In this document: positions 19,543 to 28,691 of the stretch, piece by piece
Layout of the letters: the number at the start of each line of letters is the position of its first letter
Position numbering within the stretch: position 1 is the stretch's first letter
Origin: Pararhodobacter aggregans
GTDB lineage: Bacteria; Pseudomonadota; Alphaproteobacteria; Rhodobacterales; Rhodobacteraceae
DNA: 64,000 nt
Reading direction: 5' to 3'
Assembly: GCF_003075525.1 (NCBI RefSeq)
Contig: NZ_QDDR01000002.1
Span: 186,001 to 250,000, forward strand
Notes under the pieces: generated by a model
Seen by the model: only the letters and a program-made list of their open reading frames with translations
What the model was told of the DNA's origin: nothing
The model's database searches: none
Made by a program: the position numbers and the translations under genes

Positions 19543-20483
19543 CAGGAACTCCTGTTCAGGGGGGTGAGGGGGGCGTCCAGCGCCATCAGATCGGCGGGCA
19601 GGAGCAGCTGACCCAGCCGATGCGCCTGCTTGAGGATCAGATGCGCGTCGGCTTCGTCGGAAAACCCGATCCCGCCATGGATCTGGATCGCCATCCGCGC
19701 GTTGCGCAGCGCGATGCGGGGGGCGAGCCTGGCGAGGGCGGCGATCTGGAAATCGGCATCCTCCTGCCCGGCCTCCAGCGCCAGCGCGGCGAAGTCGAGC
19801 TGCGCCGAGACCATCGCCACCCCCAGCGCCATATCGGCGCAATGGTGCTTGATCGCCTGAAACGCGCCGATGGGGCGGCCGAATTGCTCGCGCGTCCTTG
19901 CATAGGCGACCGACAGGTCGAGCGCGGCCTCGGCCGTGCCGAGGAGTTGCGCGGCGACCAGCAGTTGCCAGGGCGCCGAGGGGGCCGTCGCGGCCCCGGC
20001 CGGGCGGGGGGTGCGGGTCAGCGGCAGGCCGCCGCCGGCCGGGGGTGCCGCCGCGCCACTGTCGCAGGGGCCCCAGCGCAGTGTGTCGCCCTCGCGCCAG
20101 ACCGCCATCGTGGCCCCCGGCGCGTCGCAGAGCAGCAGGTCGCCGCCCGTCGCCACGCCGGCTGAGACGGGCAGGGCTCCGTCGGCGATCCGGCTGGCCA
20201 AGGCATCGTCCCCGGCCTGCGCGGCCAGCCGCGCGGCAACGGCTGCCGCCAGCGTCGAGGGGGTCAGCAGGTGCCGCCCCAGCCGCGCATGCAGCAGCGC
20301 CTCGGTCAGCAGGTCGGAGCCGTCCTCACCGGCCAGTCCCAGCCCGAAGAGGCCGAATTCCACCAGCCGGGTCAGATCCTCCGCCGCGCCCGACCGCAGC
20401 CGCGACAGCGGGTATTCGGCCTGCAGCAGGGCCTCGGCGGCATCGAGGATCTGGCTCTGCTCGTCACTCAGGTCGAGGTTCAT
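19542..20483 (-). CDS. Acyl-CoA dehydrogenase, small (beta) subunit type, pair 1
   Basis: A 313-residue acyl-CoA-dehydrogenase-family protein, shorter than the usual 380-400. The C-terminal helical domain is clear, with the FAD contact RTREQFGRPIGAFQAIKHH near residue 197 and IQIHGGIGFSDEADAHLILK near residue 268. The middle beta domain is reduced and rich in Gly/Ala/Pro. Short members encoded next to a larger one form alpha2-beta2 heteromers in steroid and pimelate degradation (FadE28/29- and PimC/PimD-type). Start and stop overlap the neighbours. Confidence 0.85.
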   Translation of the reverse strand: MNLDLSDEQSQILDAAEALLQAEYPLSRLRSGAAEDLTRLVEFGLFGLGLAGEDGSDLLTEALLHARLGRHLLTPSTLAAAVAARLAAQAGDDALASRIADGALPVSAGVATGGDLLLCDAPGATMAVWREGDTLRWGPCDSGAAAPPAGGGLPLTRTPRPAGAATAPSAPWQLLVAAQLLGTAEAALDLSVAYARTREQFGRPIGAFQAIKHHCADMALGVAMVSAQLDFAALALEAGQEDADFQIAALARLAPRIALRNARMAIQIHGGIGFSDEADAHLILKQAHRLGQLLLPADLMALDAPLTPLNRSS

Positions 20484-21610
20484 GCCCGCCCCTCGCGCGG
20501 CAGGCCGAGGATGCGCTCGGCGATGATGTTGCGCTGGATCTCGGCGGTGCCGCCAGCGATGGTTTCCGAATAGGACTCGAAATAATCGGTCATCACCGGC
20601 CCCTGCAGCAGGCTCTCCGGCCCCAGCAGTTCAGCCGCCAGCCGGTGCACGCGCTGCGCGAGCTCAGCAAAGGTCAGCCGCACCAGCGAGCCGTCAAAGG
20701 GCGTGCCCCCCTCGCGCAGCACGCTGCGCCAGGTCATCGCCCTGAGGCCCGCCGCCTCGGCGCGCAGATCGGCCAGCGTCTCGGCCAAGGCCGAACCGGG
20801 CGCCGCGCCGGCTTCGGCGATCAGCCGCTCCACCCGTACCGAAAGGTCCAGTTGCAGCGCCATGGCGGCAGTCTTGCGCTCGAACCCCAGCGTGGTCATC
20901 GCCGTGGCCCAGCCGTTGTGCAGCCCGCCCACGACATTGGACAGGGGGATGCGCACATCGTCGTAGAACACTTCGGCGAAATGCGTCTCGCCCGCCATGT
21001 TGGCGATCGGGCGCACGGTGATGCCGGGCGCGCGCATGTCGCAGATGACCCAGCTGAGCCCGCGATGCCGCGCGGAGCCGGGCTCGGTACGGATCAGGAG
21101 TTCCTGATAATCCGCATCCTCGGCATAGCTGGACCAGATCTTCTGGCCATTCACCACCAGTATGTCGCCCTCGACCCGGCCCGAGGTCCTGAGGCTGGCC
21201 AGATCCGACCCGGCGCCGGGCTCGGAAAAGCCCTGACACCAGATCGACTGGCCCTGCAGGATGCGCGGCAGGTGGAAGGCCTTCTGCGCCTCGCTGCCCA
21301 AGGCGATCAGCGTCGGCCCCGCGTGATGCAGGCCGACGAAGGTGCAATCCAGCGGCGAGGGGGCGCCGGTGCGGGCGTATTCCTCGTACCAGATCAGCAG
21401 CCGGTCGGCAGAGAGGCCCTGCCCACCCCAGTCGCGCGGCCAGGCCAGCCCCGACCAACCCGCCGCGTGACAGCGGGCCAGCCAGGCCGTCGCGGCCTGC
21501 CGCGCGCCCGCGCCCCCGGCCGGGGCGCGGTGGCGGGGCGCATTGGCGCCCAGCCAGTCGCGCGCCCTCTGGCGAAAGCGGTGATCGTCGGGGGAAGGGG
21601 TCAGGTCCAT
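20480..21610 (-). CDS. Acyl-CoA dehydrogenase, large (alpha) subunit type, pair 1
   Basis: A 376-residue acyl-CoA dehydrogenase, first gene of the leftward operon. The FAD/substrate segment WCQGFSEPGAGSDLASLRT is near residue 126 and NGQKIWSSYAE near residue 155. The C-terminus reads ETIAGGTAEIQRNIIAERIL. The glutamate found in the YEGT motif of medium-chain enzymes is replaced by glycine, as in large subunits of heteromeric enzymes. It oxidises an unknown acyl-CoA and passes electrons to ETF. Its closest match in the window is the divergent gene at 21806-22951. Confidence 0.88.
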   Translation of the reverse strand: MDLTPSPDDHRFRQRARDWLGANAPRHRAPAGGAGARQAATAWLARCHAAGWSGLAWPRDWGGQGLSADRLLIWYEEYARTGAPSPLDCTFVGLHHAGPTLIALGSEAQKAFHLPRILQGQSIWCQGFSEPGAGSDLASLRTSGRVEGDILVVNGQKIWSSYAEDADYQELLIRTEPGSARHRGLSWVICDMRAPGITVRPIANMAGETHFAEVFYDDVRIPLSNVVGGLHNGWATAMTTLGFERKTAAMALQLDLSVRVERLIAEAGAAPGSALAETLADLRAEAAGLRAMTWRSVLREGGTPFDGSLVRLTFAELAQRVHRLAAELLGPESLLQGPVMTDYFESYSETIAGGTAEIQRNIIAERILGLPREGRA

Positions 21611-21805
21611 GCGGCTTGGCTATCCCATTTGTCTCATATTGTGGACATTCAAACTCTGTGTGGATCGGGCAAGATTGGCCGATCCCGCGCGGTCACCCTA
21701 GCTTTTTGCCCATACACGGGTCAATATCTTTCGGATTGACAGCTTGCGCCTGACAATTCAGATATGTTCCTCACGAAAATCGTCTCAGAATACGGGAAAG
21801 TACCA
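21611..21805. promoter_or_regulatory. Divergent promoter region between the two acyl-CoA dehydrogenase operons
   Basis: A 195-base gap separates the start codons of two paralogous acyl-CoA dehydrogenase genes. It is locally A/T-richer than the coding DNA and contains the segment TTGTGGACATTC near 21638. A similar GGACA element, TTTGGACAATG, lies just ahead of the IclR gene (26227-26237). A shared IclR operator is possible but the match is short. Confidence 0.4.
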
Positions 21806-22951
21806 ATGGAGTTTGCCTGGACGGAACAGGATCGCACCCATCGGGCCCGGATACGGGCGCTGCTGGCCTCCGCGCTGCCCGCCGACTGGCAGGTGATCGC
21901 GCGGCACGGGCCGGGGTCGCGCGAGCAGACGCTCTTCAGCCTGTCCTTCTGCCCGCAACTGGCCGAGGCCGGCCTGCTGGTGCCGCATTGGCCGCGCGAA
22001 TGGGGCGGGCAGGGCGGCACGGTCTGGGAGCATTTCATCCTCGGCGAAGAAATGTGGGCGGCGGGCGAGCCGCGCGGGCCGCAATACATGAACGTCAACT
22101 GGATCGGGCCGGTCCTGATGCAATTCGGCAGCGAGGCGCAGAAGGCGCGCTATCTGCCGCCGATGGCGCAGGGGCGGGCGATCTGGTGCCAGGGGTTCTC
22201 GGAGCCCGGCGCGGGGTCGGACCTTGGCAGCCTGCGCACGCGCGCGGACCGCGACGGTGACACCTATGTGCTGAACGGGCAGAAGATCTGGACCTCGTAT
22301 GCCGGGATGGCCGAAACCTGCTTCCTGCTGGTGCGGATCGGCGGCGAGAAGGCGGGCAAGGCGGGGATCGCGGTCTTCCTCGTGCCGATGGACAGCCCCG
22401 GGATCGAGGTGCGGGCCATCCCCAGCCTGATCGGCCACGGCGACATCCATGAGGTGTTCTTCACCGATGTCCGGGTCCCGGCCAGCGCCCGGCTGGGCGA
22501 GCCGGGGCAGGGCTGGACCATCATCTCGGCCGCGCTGGCCAACGAGCGGGTGGGCATCCCGCGTTATGCGCTGGCCCGGCAGGTGCTGGACGACATGGTG
22601 GGCCTGCTGCAAGCGCGTGCCGGTTTTGCCGATCCGGTGGTGCGGCTGCGCGCGGCCGAAGCCGCCGCGGCCTGCGATGCCGCCCGGCTGCTGGTCTATG
22701 CGGTGATCGACGCCCGCGCCCGCGGGATCGCCGCCGAGGCCAGCACCGCGCGGCTGGCGGTGATCGCGGCCGACAACGCCGTCAACGATTTCGGGATGGA
22801 ATTCCTGCCTGAGTGCTATCACGGCGATGGCCATCCCGCCCTGCTGGCGCATCACGAGCGCGCCATCGTCACCGGCATCGCCGCCGGGGCCGCCGAGATC
22901 CAGCTCAATCTGGTGGCGCAGCGCCGGCTCGCGCTGCCCAAGGGGGCCTGA
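21806..22951 (+). CDS. Acyl-CoA dehydrogenase, large (alpha) subunit type, pair 2
   Basis: A 381-residue acyl-CoA dehydrogenase and paralogue of the gene at 20480-21610: WCQGFSEPGAGSDLGSLRT near residue 127 and NGQKIWTSYAGM near residue 157. The C-terminus reads AAGAAEIQLNLVAQRRLALP, again without the YEGT glutamate. I chose the start at 21806 because GGGAAAG precedes it at a suitable distance and MEFAWTEQDRTHRARI is the normal N-terminus; an ATG at 21764 would add 14 atypical residues. First gene of a rightward operon with its small subunit, enoyl-CoA hydratase and acyl-CoA ligase. Confidence 0.88.
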   Translation: MEFAWTEQDRTHRARIRALLASALPADWQVIARHGPGSREQTLFSLSFCPQLAEAGLLVPHWPREWGGQGGTVWEHFILGEEMWAAGEPRGPQYMNVNWIGPVLMQFGSEAQKARYLPPMAQGRAIWCQGFSEPGAGSDLGSLRTRADRDGDTYVLNGQKIWTSYAGMAETCFLLVRIGGEKAGKAGIAVFLVPMDSPGIEVRAIPSLIGHGDIHEVFFTDVRVPASARLGEPGQGWTIISAALANERVGIPRYALARQVLDDMVGLLQARAGFADPVVRLRAAEAAAACDAARLLVYAVIDARARGIAAEASTARLAVIAADNAVNDFGMEFLPECYHGDGHPALLAHHERAIVTGIAAGAAEIQLNLVAQRRLALPKGA

Positions 22952-22954
22952 CCG

Positions 22955-23869
22955 ATGCGCCTTGCCTTCAACGACGACCAGCAGATGTTCAACGCGGCGC
23001 TCGACCAGATGCTGGGGGCTGAGGCCAGCGAGTTCCGCACCGTTGCCGAGTGGGGCCGATGGGACTATGGCACCGCGCTGGATGCCACGTTGACGGAGAA
23101 CGGCTTCTTCGACGCCGCGCGGGAGGAGACCCTGGGCCCGGTCGCGGCGGCCGAGCTGGTGATGCGGATCGCCGCGCGGCCGGTGGTGGTAGAATGCGCG
23201 GCCTCGGCCCTGCTGCTGCCGCTTCTGGACATGGACCTGCCGCGCCCCTGTGCGGTGATCGACGGGGAAGCGCGCGTGGTGCGCTTCGCCCCGGAGGCGC
23301 GCTCGGTGATCTGGCTGGGCGACAGGCCGCGCGCGGCGTTGTTGCCCGACAGCGCGGTCACGCCGGGCGAGACGATCTTTGCCTTTCCGGTCGGCGCGAT
23401 CGACACGGGCGCGCTGGACTGGCGCGATCTGGCGCCGGACCCGGCGATGGTGCGGGCGCGCTGGCAGGTCGCGCTGGCGGCCGAGCTGGTCGGCGCCCTG
23501 ACCGGCGGCCTCGAATCGGTCCTGACCCATGTCCGCGACCGCCAGCAGTTCGGCCGTCCGCTGGGCAGCTTCCAGGCGGTGCAGCACCGGTTGGCGGCAG
23601 ATGCGGTGCAGCTCGATTCCGCGCGCTGGATGGTGCTCAGGGCCGCGCAGACCGGCGGCACCGGCGATGCGGCGCTGGCGCTGGGACATGCGCAGAACGC
23701 GGCCCTGCGCATGATCTACGACCTGCATCAGTTCATGGGCGCCATGGGCCTGACGCTGGAGCATCCGTTGCACCGTTTCACCTATCGCGCAAAGATGCTG
23801 CGGACCGCATTGGGCGGGCCGTCGGCGGCCTTGCGCGCCTTTGCCGATAACTATTGGGGGGTGTCATGA
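22955..23869 (+). CDS. Acyl-CoA dehydrogenase, small (beta) subunit type, pair 2
   Basis: A 304-residue acyl-CoA-dehydrogenase-family protein. The C-terminal segment RDRQQFGRPLGSFQAVQHR near residue 190 is the FAD/dimer contact. The part equivalent to HGGIGF is altered to HQFMGAMGLTLEHPLHRF. The centre is shortened as in the pair-1 small subunit. It starts 3 bases after its large partner and overlaps the hydratase as ATGA. Likely forms a heteromer with the 21806 product rather than acting alone. Confidence 0.85.
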   Translation: MRLAFNDDQQMFNAALDQMLGAEASEFRTVAEWGRWDYGTALDATLTENGFFDAAREETLGPVAAAELVMRIAARPVVVECAASALLLPLLDMDLPRPCAVIDGEARVVRFAPEARSVIWLGDRPRAALLPDSAVTPGETIFAFPVGAIDTGALDWRDLAPDPAMVRARWQVALAAELVGALTGGLESVLTHVRDRQQFGRPLGSFQAVQHRLAADAVQLDSARWMVLRAAQTGGTGDAALALGHAQNAALRMIYDLHQFMGAMGLTLEHPLHRFTYRAKMLRTALGGPSAALRAFADNYWGVS

Positions 23870-24651
23870 CCGACCTGCCAGCGCTGCAGACCCTGCGGCT
23901 GACCCGCGCCGGTCGGCTGCTGACCATCGCGTTCAACCGGCCTGACGTCTTGAACGCGGTCAACACGCAGCTGCATCGCGAGCTGATCGACGCCTTCGCC
24001 TTTGCCGCGCGCGATGCGGGATCGGATGTGATCGTCCTGACCGGCGAGGGGCGGGCCTTTTCCGCCGGCGGCGATCTGGAGCAGATGGAGCGGATGATCG
24101 CCGAGCCCGCGCTCTTCGAGGCCGAGGTGCGCGACGCCAAGCTCTTGGTCTTCGCGCTGCTCGACATCGAAAAGCCGGTGATCGCGCGGGTGAATGGCCA
24201 TGCAGTCGGTCTGGGGGCGACGCTGGCCCTGCTGTGCGATGTGACTTTCGTCGCCGAAAGCGCGAAGATCGGCGATCCGCATGTCGGCGTCGGGCTGGTG
24301 GCCGGGGATGGCGGGGCGGTGATCTGGCCGCAGCTGGTGGGCTTCAACCGCGCCAAGGAATTCCTGATGACCGGCGATCTGCTGACCGCCCGCCGCGCCG
24401 CCGAGATCGGCCTCATCAACCACGTCGTCCCCGATGCGGAACTGGACGCTGAGGTCGAGGCCTTCTGCAACCGGCTGCTCTCGGGCGCGACCGAGGCGAT
24501 CCGCTGGACCAAGGTCACGATCAACCTTGAACTCAAGCGCCTGGCCCATGCGCTGCTGGACCCCGGGCTAGCCTATGAGGCACTGAGCCTGCGCACCCAA
24601 GCGCATCGCGCCCGCGTCGCGGCGCTCAGGGCCCGGAGGGAGCGCACGTGA
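23866..24651 (+). CDS. Enoyl-CoA hydratase/isomerase family protein
   Basis: A 261-residue crotonase-fold protein. The oxyanion-hole segments are GRAFSAGGDLEQM near residue 60 and VNGHAVGLGATLALLCDV near residue 109; KIGDPHVGVGLVAGDGG follows near residue 137, with an aspartate where many hydratases have the second catalytic glutamate. It would hydrate the product of the dehydrogenase pair. The start at 23866 overlaps the upstream stop (ATGA) and the stop overlaps the ligase start (GTGA). Confidence 0.88.
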   Translation: MTDLPALQTLRLTRAGRLLTIAFNRPDVLNAVNTQLHRELIDAFAFAARDAGSDVIVLTGEGRAFSAGGDLEQMERMIAEPALFEAEVRDAKLLVFALLDIEKPVIARVNGHAVGLGATLALLCDVTFVAESAKIGDPHVGVGLVAGDGGAVIWPQLVGFNRAKEFLMTGDLLTARRAAEIGLINHVVPDAELDAEVEAFCNRLLSGATEAIRWTKVTINLELKRLAHALLDPGLAYEALSLRTQAHRARVAALRARRERT

Positions 24652-26186
24652 CACCGCTCGACTTTCGCCTGAAGGCGCTGGCCGGCCTGCGCCCCGCCCC
24701 GCCCGCCGGCCCCGGTCTGGCCCGCGTCGCGCTGGAGGCGACGGCGGCCGAGCCCGAGCGGATCATCGTGACCGACGGCAGCCGCTCCTTCACCCGGCGC
24801 CAGATGCTCGACATGGCGCTGTCCTTGGGTGGTGCGATGCAGGCGCGGGGGCTGCGCCGGGGCGCGGTGGTGGCGTTCCAGCTGCCGAACTGGTGGGAAG
24901 CCTGCGTCATCAACCTGGCCGCCGCGCTCTTCGGCTGGCGGGTGGTGCCGCTGCTGACCATCTTCCGCCGGGCCGAGCTGGACCACATCCTGCACGCCTG
25001 TCAGGTCGAGGCGCTGTTCATCCCCGGGGAGTGGCGGGGCACCGATCACCGCGCGCTGGTCGCGACGCTGACCTATCGCCCGCCGCATGTCGTGACCCTG
25101 CGCGCCGAGGGGGCGTTCGAGGCGCTGCTGTCCCACGCGCCCGGCACGCCTGACCCCGCGCCCGGCACCGACGCCAAGCTGGTGATCTTCACCTCGGGCA
25201 GCACCGGCTCGCCGAAGGGCGTGATCCACACCCTTGACGCGATGGATGCGCTGATCCGCCACGCGGCGGGGTTCTGGGGCATCACCGAGCAGGACCGGCT
25301 GCATGTGCCCTCGCCGGTCGGGCATATCGGCGGGATGCTCTATGCCTTCGAGTTTCCCTGGGCTACGGGCTGTATCGCCCGGCTGGACGATGCCTGGGAC
25401 CCCGACCGCGCGGTGCGCCTGATCGACGCCGAGGGGCTGACCTTCATCGCCGGGGCCACGCCGTTCCTGTCCGGGCTGATCGACGCGGCCCGGCGGGCGG
25501 ACAGCAGCCTGCCCTCGCTCACCCGGTTCATCTGCGGCGGCGCCAGCGTACCGCCCGAACTGGTGCGGCGCGGGCTCGCGCAATTTCCCAACGCGGTGGT
25601 CTCGCGCGCCTTCGGCTCGTCCGAGGTGCCGCTGATCTGCCCCGGCCTGCGCACCCGGGCCGAGGCCGAGGCCCATGCTGATACCGACGGCGAGGCGACC
25701 TGCGAGGTGACGCTGGTCGAGGGCGAGATCACCGTGCGCGCGCCGCAGATGCTGGCGGGCTATCTGGACCCCGCCGACGACGAAGGCGCCTTCACCGGGG
25801 ACGGTTTCTTCCGCATGGGCGATCTGGGGGCGTGGGTCGAGGGGCGCTATCTGGTCATCACCGGGCGCAAGAAGGACATCATCATCCGCAAGGGCGAGAA
25901 TATAGCGCCCCTGGAAATCGAGAACGCGCTGATGCGTCACCCGGATGTGGCGGCCTGCGCCGTTGTCGGCCGCCCCGACCCCGAGCGCGGCGAGATGGTC
26001 GTGGCCTTCGTGGTGCCCGCGCCCGGCGCTGCCTTCGACATGGCGGCGATGACGGCGCATCTGGAAGGGCAGGGGCTGGCGCGGCAGAAATTCCCCGAGG
26101 AGCTGCGGCTGATGGCCAGCCTGCCGATGAATGCCGTCGGCAAGGTGCAGAAGCCGGATCTGCGCCGCCTCGCCGCCGGGGGGTGA
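24648..26186 (+). CDS. AMP-forming acyl-CoA synthetase (carboxylate-CoA ligase)
   Basis: A 512-residue ANL-superfamily ligase. The P-loop FTSGSTGSPKGVIHT is near residue 179, the adenine/aromatic segment RAFGSSEVPLICPG near residue 321, the hinge GRKKDIIIRKGENIAP near residue 406, and the catalytic lysine is in NAVGKVQKPDLRR near the end. Overall it resembles cyclohexanecarboxylate-CoA ligase AliA and short-to-medium-chain ligases. It starts with GTG and is the last enzyme of the rightward operon. It would activate the acid imported by the TRAP system; the acid is unknown. Confidence 0.88.
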   Translation: MTPLDFRLKALAGLRPAPPAGPGLARVALEATAAEPERIIVTDGSRSFTRRQMLDMALSLGGAMQARGLRRGAVVAFQLPNWWEACVINLAAALFGWRVVPLLTIFRRAELDHILHACQVEALFIPGEWRGTDHRALVATLTYRPPHVVTLRAEGAFEALLSHAPGTPDPAPGTDAKLVIFTSGSTGSPKGVIHTLDAMDALIRHAAGFWGITEQDRLHVPSPVGHIGGMLYAFEFPWATGCIARLDDAWDPDRAVRLIDAEGLTFIAGATPFLSGLIDAARRADSSLPSLTRFICGGASVPPELVRRGLAQFPNAVVSRAFGSSEVPLICPGLRTRAEAEAHADTDGEATCEVTLVEGEITVRAPQMLAGYLDPADDEGAFTGDGFFRMGDLGAWVEGRYLVITGRKKDIIIRKGENIAPLEIENALMRHPDVAACAVVGRPDPERGEMVVAFVVPAPGAAFDMAAMTAHLEGQGLARQKFPEELRLMASLPMNAVGKVQKPDLRRLAAGG

Positions 26187-26213
26187 TTGCCCGCCCCCGG
26201 TCCGCGTGCGACA

Positions 26214-26237
26214 AGGTTCGGACAGTTTGGACAATGG
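26214..26237. promoter_or_regulatory. Candidate IclR operator upstream of the IclR gene
   Basis: Two GGACA units (CGGACAGTTTGGACAA, spaced 9 bases) lie directly upstream of the regulator start. A related GGACA element occurs in the divergent promoter near 21638. Short motif, low certainty. Confidence 0.3.
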
Positions 26238-26244
26238 GGATGCG

Positions 26245-27003
26245 GTGACTCAGGATGGAACCCAGGCGATCCGCCGCGCAGCCGAGATGCTGCGCTGCAT
26301 CGCGCGCGCCAGCGACGCCGGGGCCTCGACCCTGCGGGAGATCTCGGAAACCGTGGGCCTGTCGCGGTCGACGGCGCACCGGATCCTCAAATGCCTGACG
26401 GACGAGGGGCTGGTCGCCTATGACAGCGCGACGCGCCGCTACGAGATCGGGATGCTGAGCTACGAGCTGGGCCTTGCCGTGACCGACCGCGCGCTCGGCA
26501 TGGTGCCGCTGACCGCCGCCGCCGATCGCATCGCGCTGCGGGCGAATGTCACCACCTATCTCATGCGGCGTTCGGGGATCGAGGCGGTCTGCGTCCACAA
26601 GGCCGAGGGCCGGGCGCTGATCCGGGCGATCCCGGTCGAGGTGGGGCAACGCCGCCTGCTGGGTGTCGGCGCGGGCGCGACCGCGCTGCTGGCCGCGATG
26701 GGCGATGAGGCGGTGGAACGGGTGCTGTCCAGCGTCGAGCCGCAGCTTCACCGCTACAACGACCTCACGACCGAGAGCATCCGCACCGCCGTGACGCAGG
26801 CCAATCTCGACGGTTTCGCCGAAAGCCACGGTCGGGCCTATGCCTCGGTCTATGGCCTGGGCATGGCGGTGCGCAGCGGCACGGACATACCCAGCTTCGC
26901 CCTCTCCATCGCCGTGCACGCCCCGGAGGCGACGCCGGAGCGCATCGCCGACTGGAAGGCGATCATCGCCGAGGAGGCCGCCACCGCCTTGCGTGATCGC
27001 TGA
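26245..27003 (+). CDS. IclR-family transcriptional regulator
   Basis: A 252-residue regulator with an N-terminal winged helix (LREISETVGLSRSTAHRILK near residue 31) and a C-terminal IclR effector domain containing GVGAGATALLAAM near residue 142. I chose GTG 26245 because GGGGA precedes it by 5 bases; an upstream ATG would extend 38 residues into the ligase gene. It follows the ligase by 58 bases and is the natural regulator of the two divergent acyl-CoA operons and perhaps the TRAP genes. Confidence 0.88.
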   Translation: MTQDGTQAIRRAAEMLRCIARASDAGASTLREISETVGLSRSTAHRILKCLTDEGLVAYDSATRRYEIGMLSYELGLAVTDRALGMVPLTAAADRIALRANVTTYLMRRSGIEAVCVHKAEGRALIRAIPVEVGQRRLLGVGAGATALLAAMGDEAVERVLSSVEPQLHRYNDLTTESIRTAVTQANLDGFAESHGRAYASVYGLGMAVRSGTDIPSFALSIAVHAPEATPERIADWKAIIAEEAATALRDR

Positions 27004-27419
27004 AGGCGGCGGATTACGGGGTCCGTTGCGATGCGGGTCATGCGGCAGACGGCACAAGGCGTGGCCTCTGATCGGGCGCGGGCATGGACCCGGGCGGGGT
27101 CGCGGTCCTTCTCGCGCGGGGTCTCGTCCGGCATCGGCACCCCGATCCGAGCCAGGCTGTCCGACGTCAGCCTCTTGACGCCTCCCGGGGCGACGGCCAC
27201 GGTGCAGTCGATGCGCGTATCCACCCGGGCGCCAGCGCCGAGGCCGAGGGGATGACGGCCGGATCCGGGACGCCCGATTGCGCCGGGCAAGGCGATTTCT
27301 TCCACCGATGACGAGGTGGCCCTTGACCCGCTCGGGTGCCGGTGGTGCCCGGCACGGCTGCGCCTCCGGCGCTGGCTGAGCCCCCGTGCCACCGGGGTCA
27401 CCGCGCCAGCGGCCATCAC
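27004..27419. other. Intergenic region, no supported gene
   Basis: About 415 very GC-rich bases between the IclR stop and the sensor-kinase stop. A minus-strand open frame of 189 codons overlaps the IclR gene and shows no recognised motif; it may be chance or decayed coding sequence. No clear terminator with a T tract was seen. Confidence 0.4.
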
Positions 27420-28691
27420 CTAGTTCAGCGGGGCCTCCGCGACGATCGCCTTCAGTTCGACATGCTGTCGCAGCCCACCGTTGGGCCGGTTCTGGATGCT
27501 CACCGTCCCGCCTGACCTTTCGAGGATGCTCTGGGCGATCGAGAGACCGAGCCCCGCGCCCGGCACCGTCCGCCGCCGGGCCGGATCGGCGCTGAAGAAG
27601 GGCTCGAAGACCTGCTCCAGCAGCGCCTCGGGGATGCCGGGGCCGTTGTCGACGATATCGACTGCCGCCGTGCCGTCCTGAAGCGTCAGGCTGACCTCGG
27701 CGCCGCCGCCATGCGTCGCGGCGTTGACGATCAGGTTGCTCAGCGCGCGGCGCAGCGCAATCGGCCCGGCCCGCACCGTCACCGGGGACCGGATGTCGAG
27801 CGACACGGAATGCCCGGCCGAGCGCAGGTCGCGGACGATGACCCGCAGGTGATCGTCCAGCCGGAAGGTCGCGGGCTCTTCGCCGCCGGTCTCTTCGCGC
27901 ACCAGCCGGATGGCGCTGTTGGCGATCCCCTCCAGCTCGGCCAGATCCGCCAGCCATTTCTCGCGCTCGGCCTCGTCGCGGATGAATTCGGCGCGCAGCC
28001 GCAGCCGGGTCAGCGGGGTGCGCAGGTCATGACCGGCGGCGGCGACGACCCGCATCCGGCTGGCGATGGATTTGCGCAGCCGCGCCGACAGCCGGTTGAT
28101 GGCCATCGCCGTCTGCTTGACCTCGATGGGGCCGGCCTCGGGCAGGGGGGCGGGCACGCCATCCGTGCCGAAGGTCAGCATCGTGTCGTGCAGCAGCTGC
28201 AACGGCACCGTCACCCGCCAGGCGGCGTAGAACGAGACGATGCCGGTGCCGGTGGTCAGCACGATGAGCCAGATCAGCAACGCGTCGAAACCGCTGCTTT
28301 GCGGGCTCAGATCGGGGATCACCACGCTCAGCCAGCGACCGCCCTGCAACCCGACCAGGGCCGTGGCGCCGACCACGCCGGGGCGGAAGAAGACGCGCAG
28401 GTCGCGCTCGATGCCGCGCTCGGCCAGGATGTCGCGCAGCATTCCCGCGGCCAAGTCGTCCTCGGGGCCGTCCAGCGGCTGGTCCTCGACCACCGCGCCC
28501 AGCAGGGCAATACTGGCCGGATCGCGCTCGGCCGCCTCGGCCAGAAGGGCGAGCTGGTTGGCGACGGGCGTCATGGTCGCCGCGGTCAGCCGGGGCTCGA
28601 TGATCGCCAGTATCAGTGCGACGGCCAGCATGTTGAGGATCAGGACCGAGACCACCAACAGGCCGGCGATGCGGAAGCGGATCGAGTTCAT
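27420..28691 (-). CDS. Two-component sensor histidine kinase
   Basis: A 423-residue EnvZ/QseC-type kinase. Transmembrane segments at about 7-31 and 137-158 flank a ~105-residue periplasmic sensor domain; a HAMP linker follows. The phospho-acceptor is His221 in AAGHDLRTPLTRL, the N box is LSNLIVNAATHGG near residue 327, and the ATP lid has DNGPGIP and GAGLGLSIAQSI. It overlaps its response regulator by ATGA and diverges from the RND pump, which it probably controls. The inducing signal cannot be read from sequence. Confidence 0.92.
   Translation of the reverse strand: MNSIRFRIAGLLVVSVLILNMLAVALILAIIEPRLTAATMTPVANQLALLAEAAERDPASIALLGAVVEDQPLDGPEDDLAAGMLRDILAERGIERDLRVFFRPGVVGATALVGLQGGRWLSVVIPDLSPQSSGFDALLIWLIVLTTGTGIVSFYAAWRVTVPLQLLHDTMLTFGTDGVPAPLPEAGPIEVKQTAMAINRLSARLRKSIASRMRVVAAAGHDLRTPLTRLRLRAEFIRDEAEREKWLADLAELEGIANSAIRLVREETGGEEPATFRLDDHLRVIVRDLRSAGHSVSLDIRSPVTVRAGPIALRRALSNLIVNAATHGGGAEVSLTLQDGTAAVDIVDNGPGIPEALLEQVFEPFFSADPARRRTVPGAGLGLSIAQSILERSGGTVSIQNRPNGGLRQHVELKAIVAEAPLN

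Noticed and set aside
27004-27419. Minus-strand 189-codon frame as a gene between IclR and the kinase
   Set aside because: More than a third overlaps the IclR gene antisense; no motif, no start signal.
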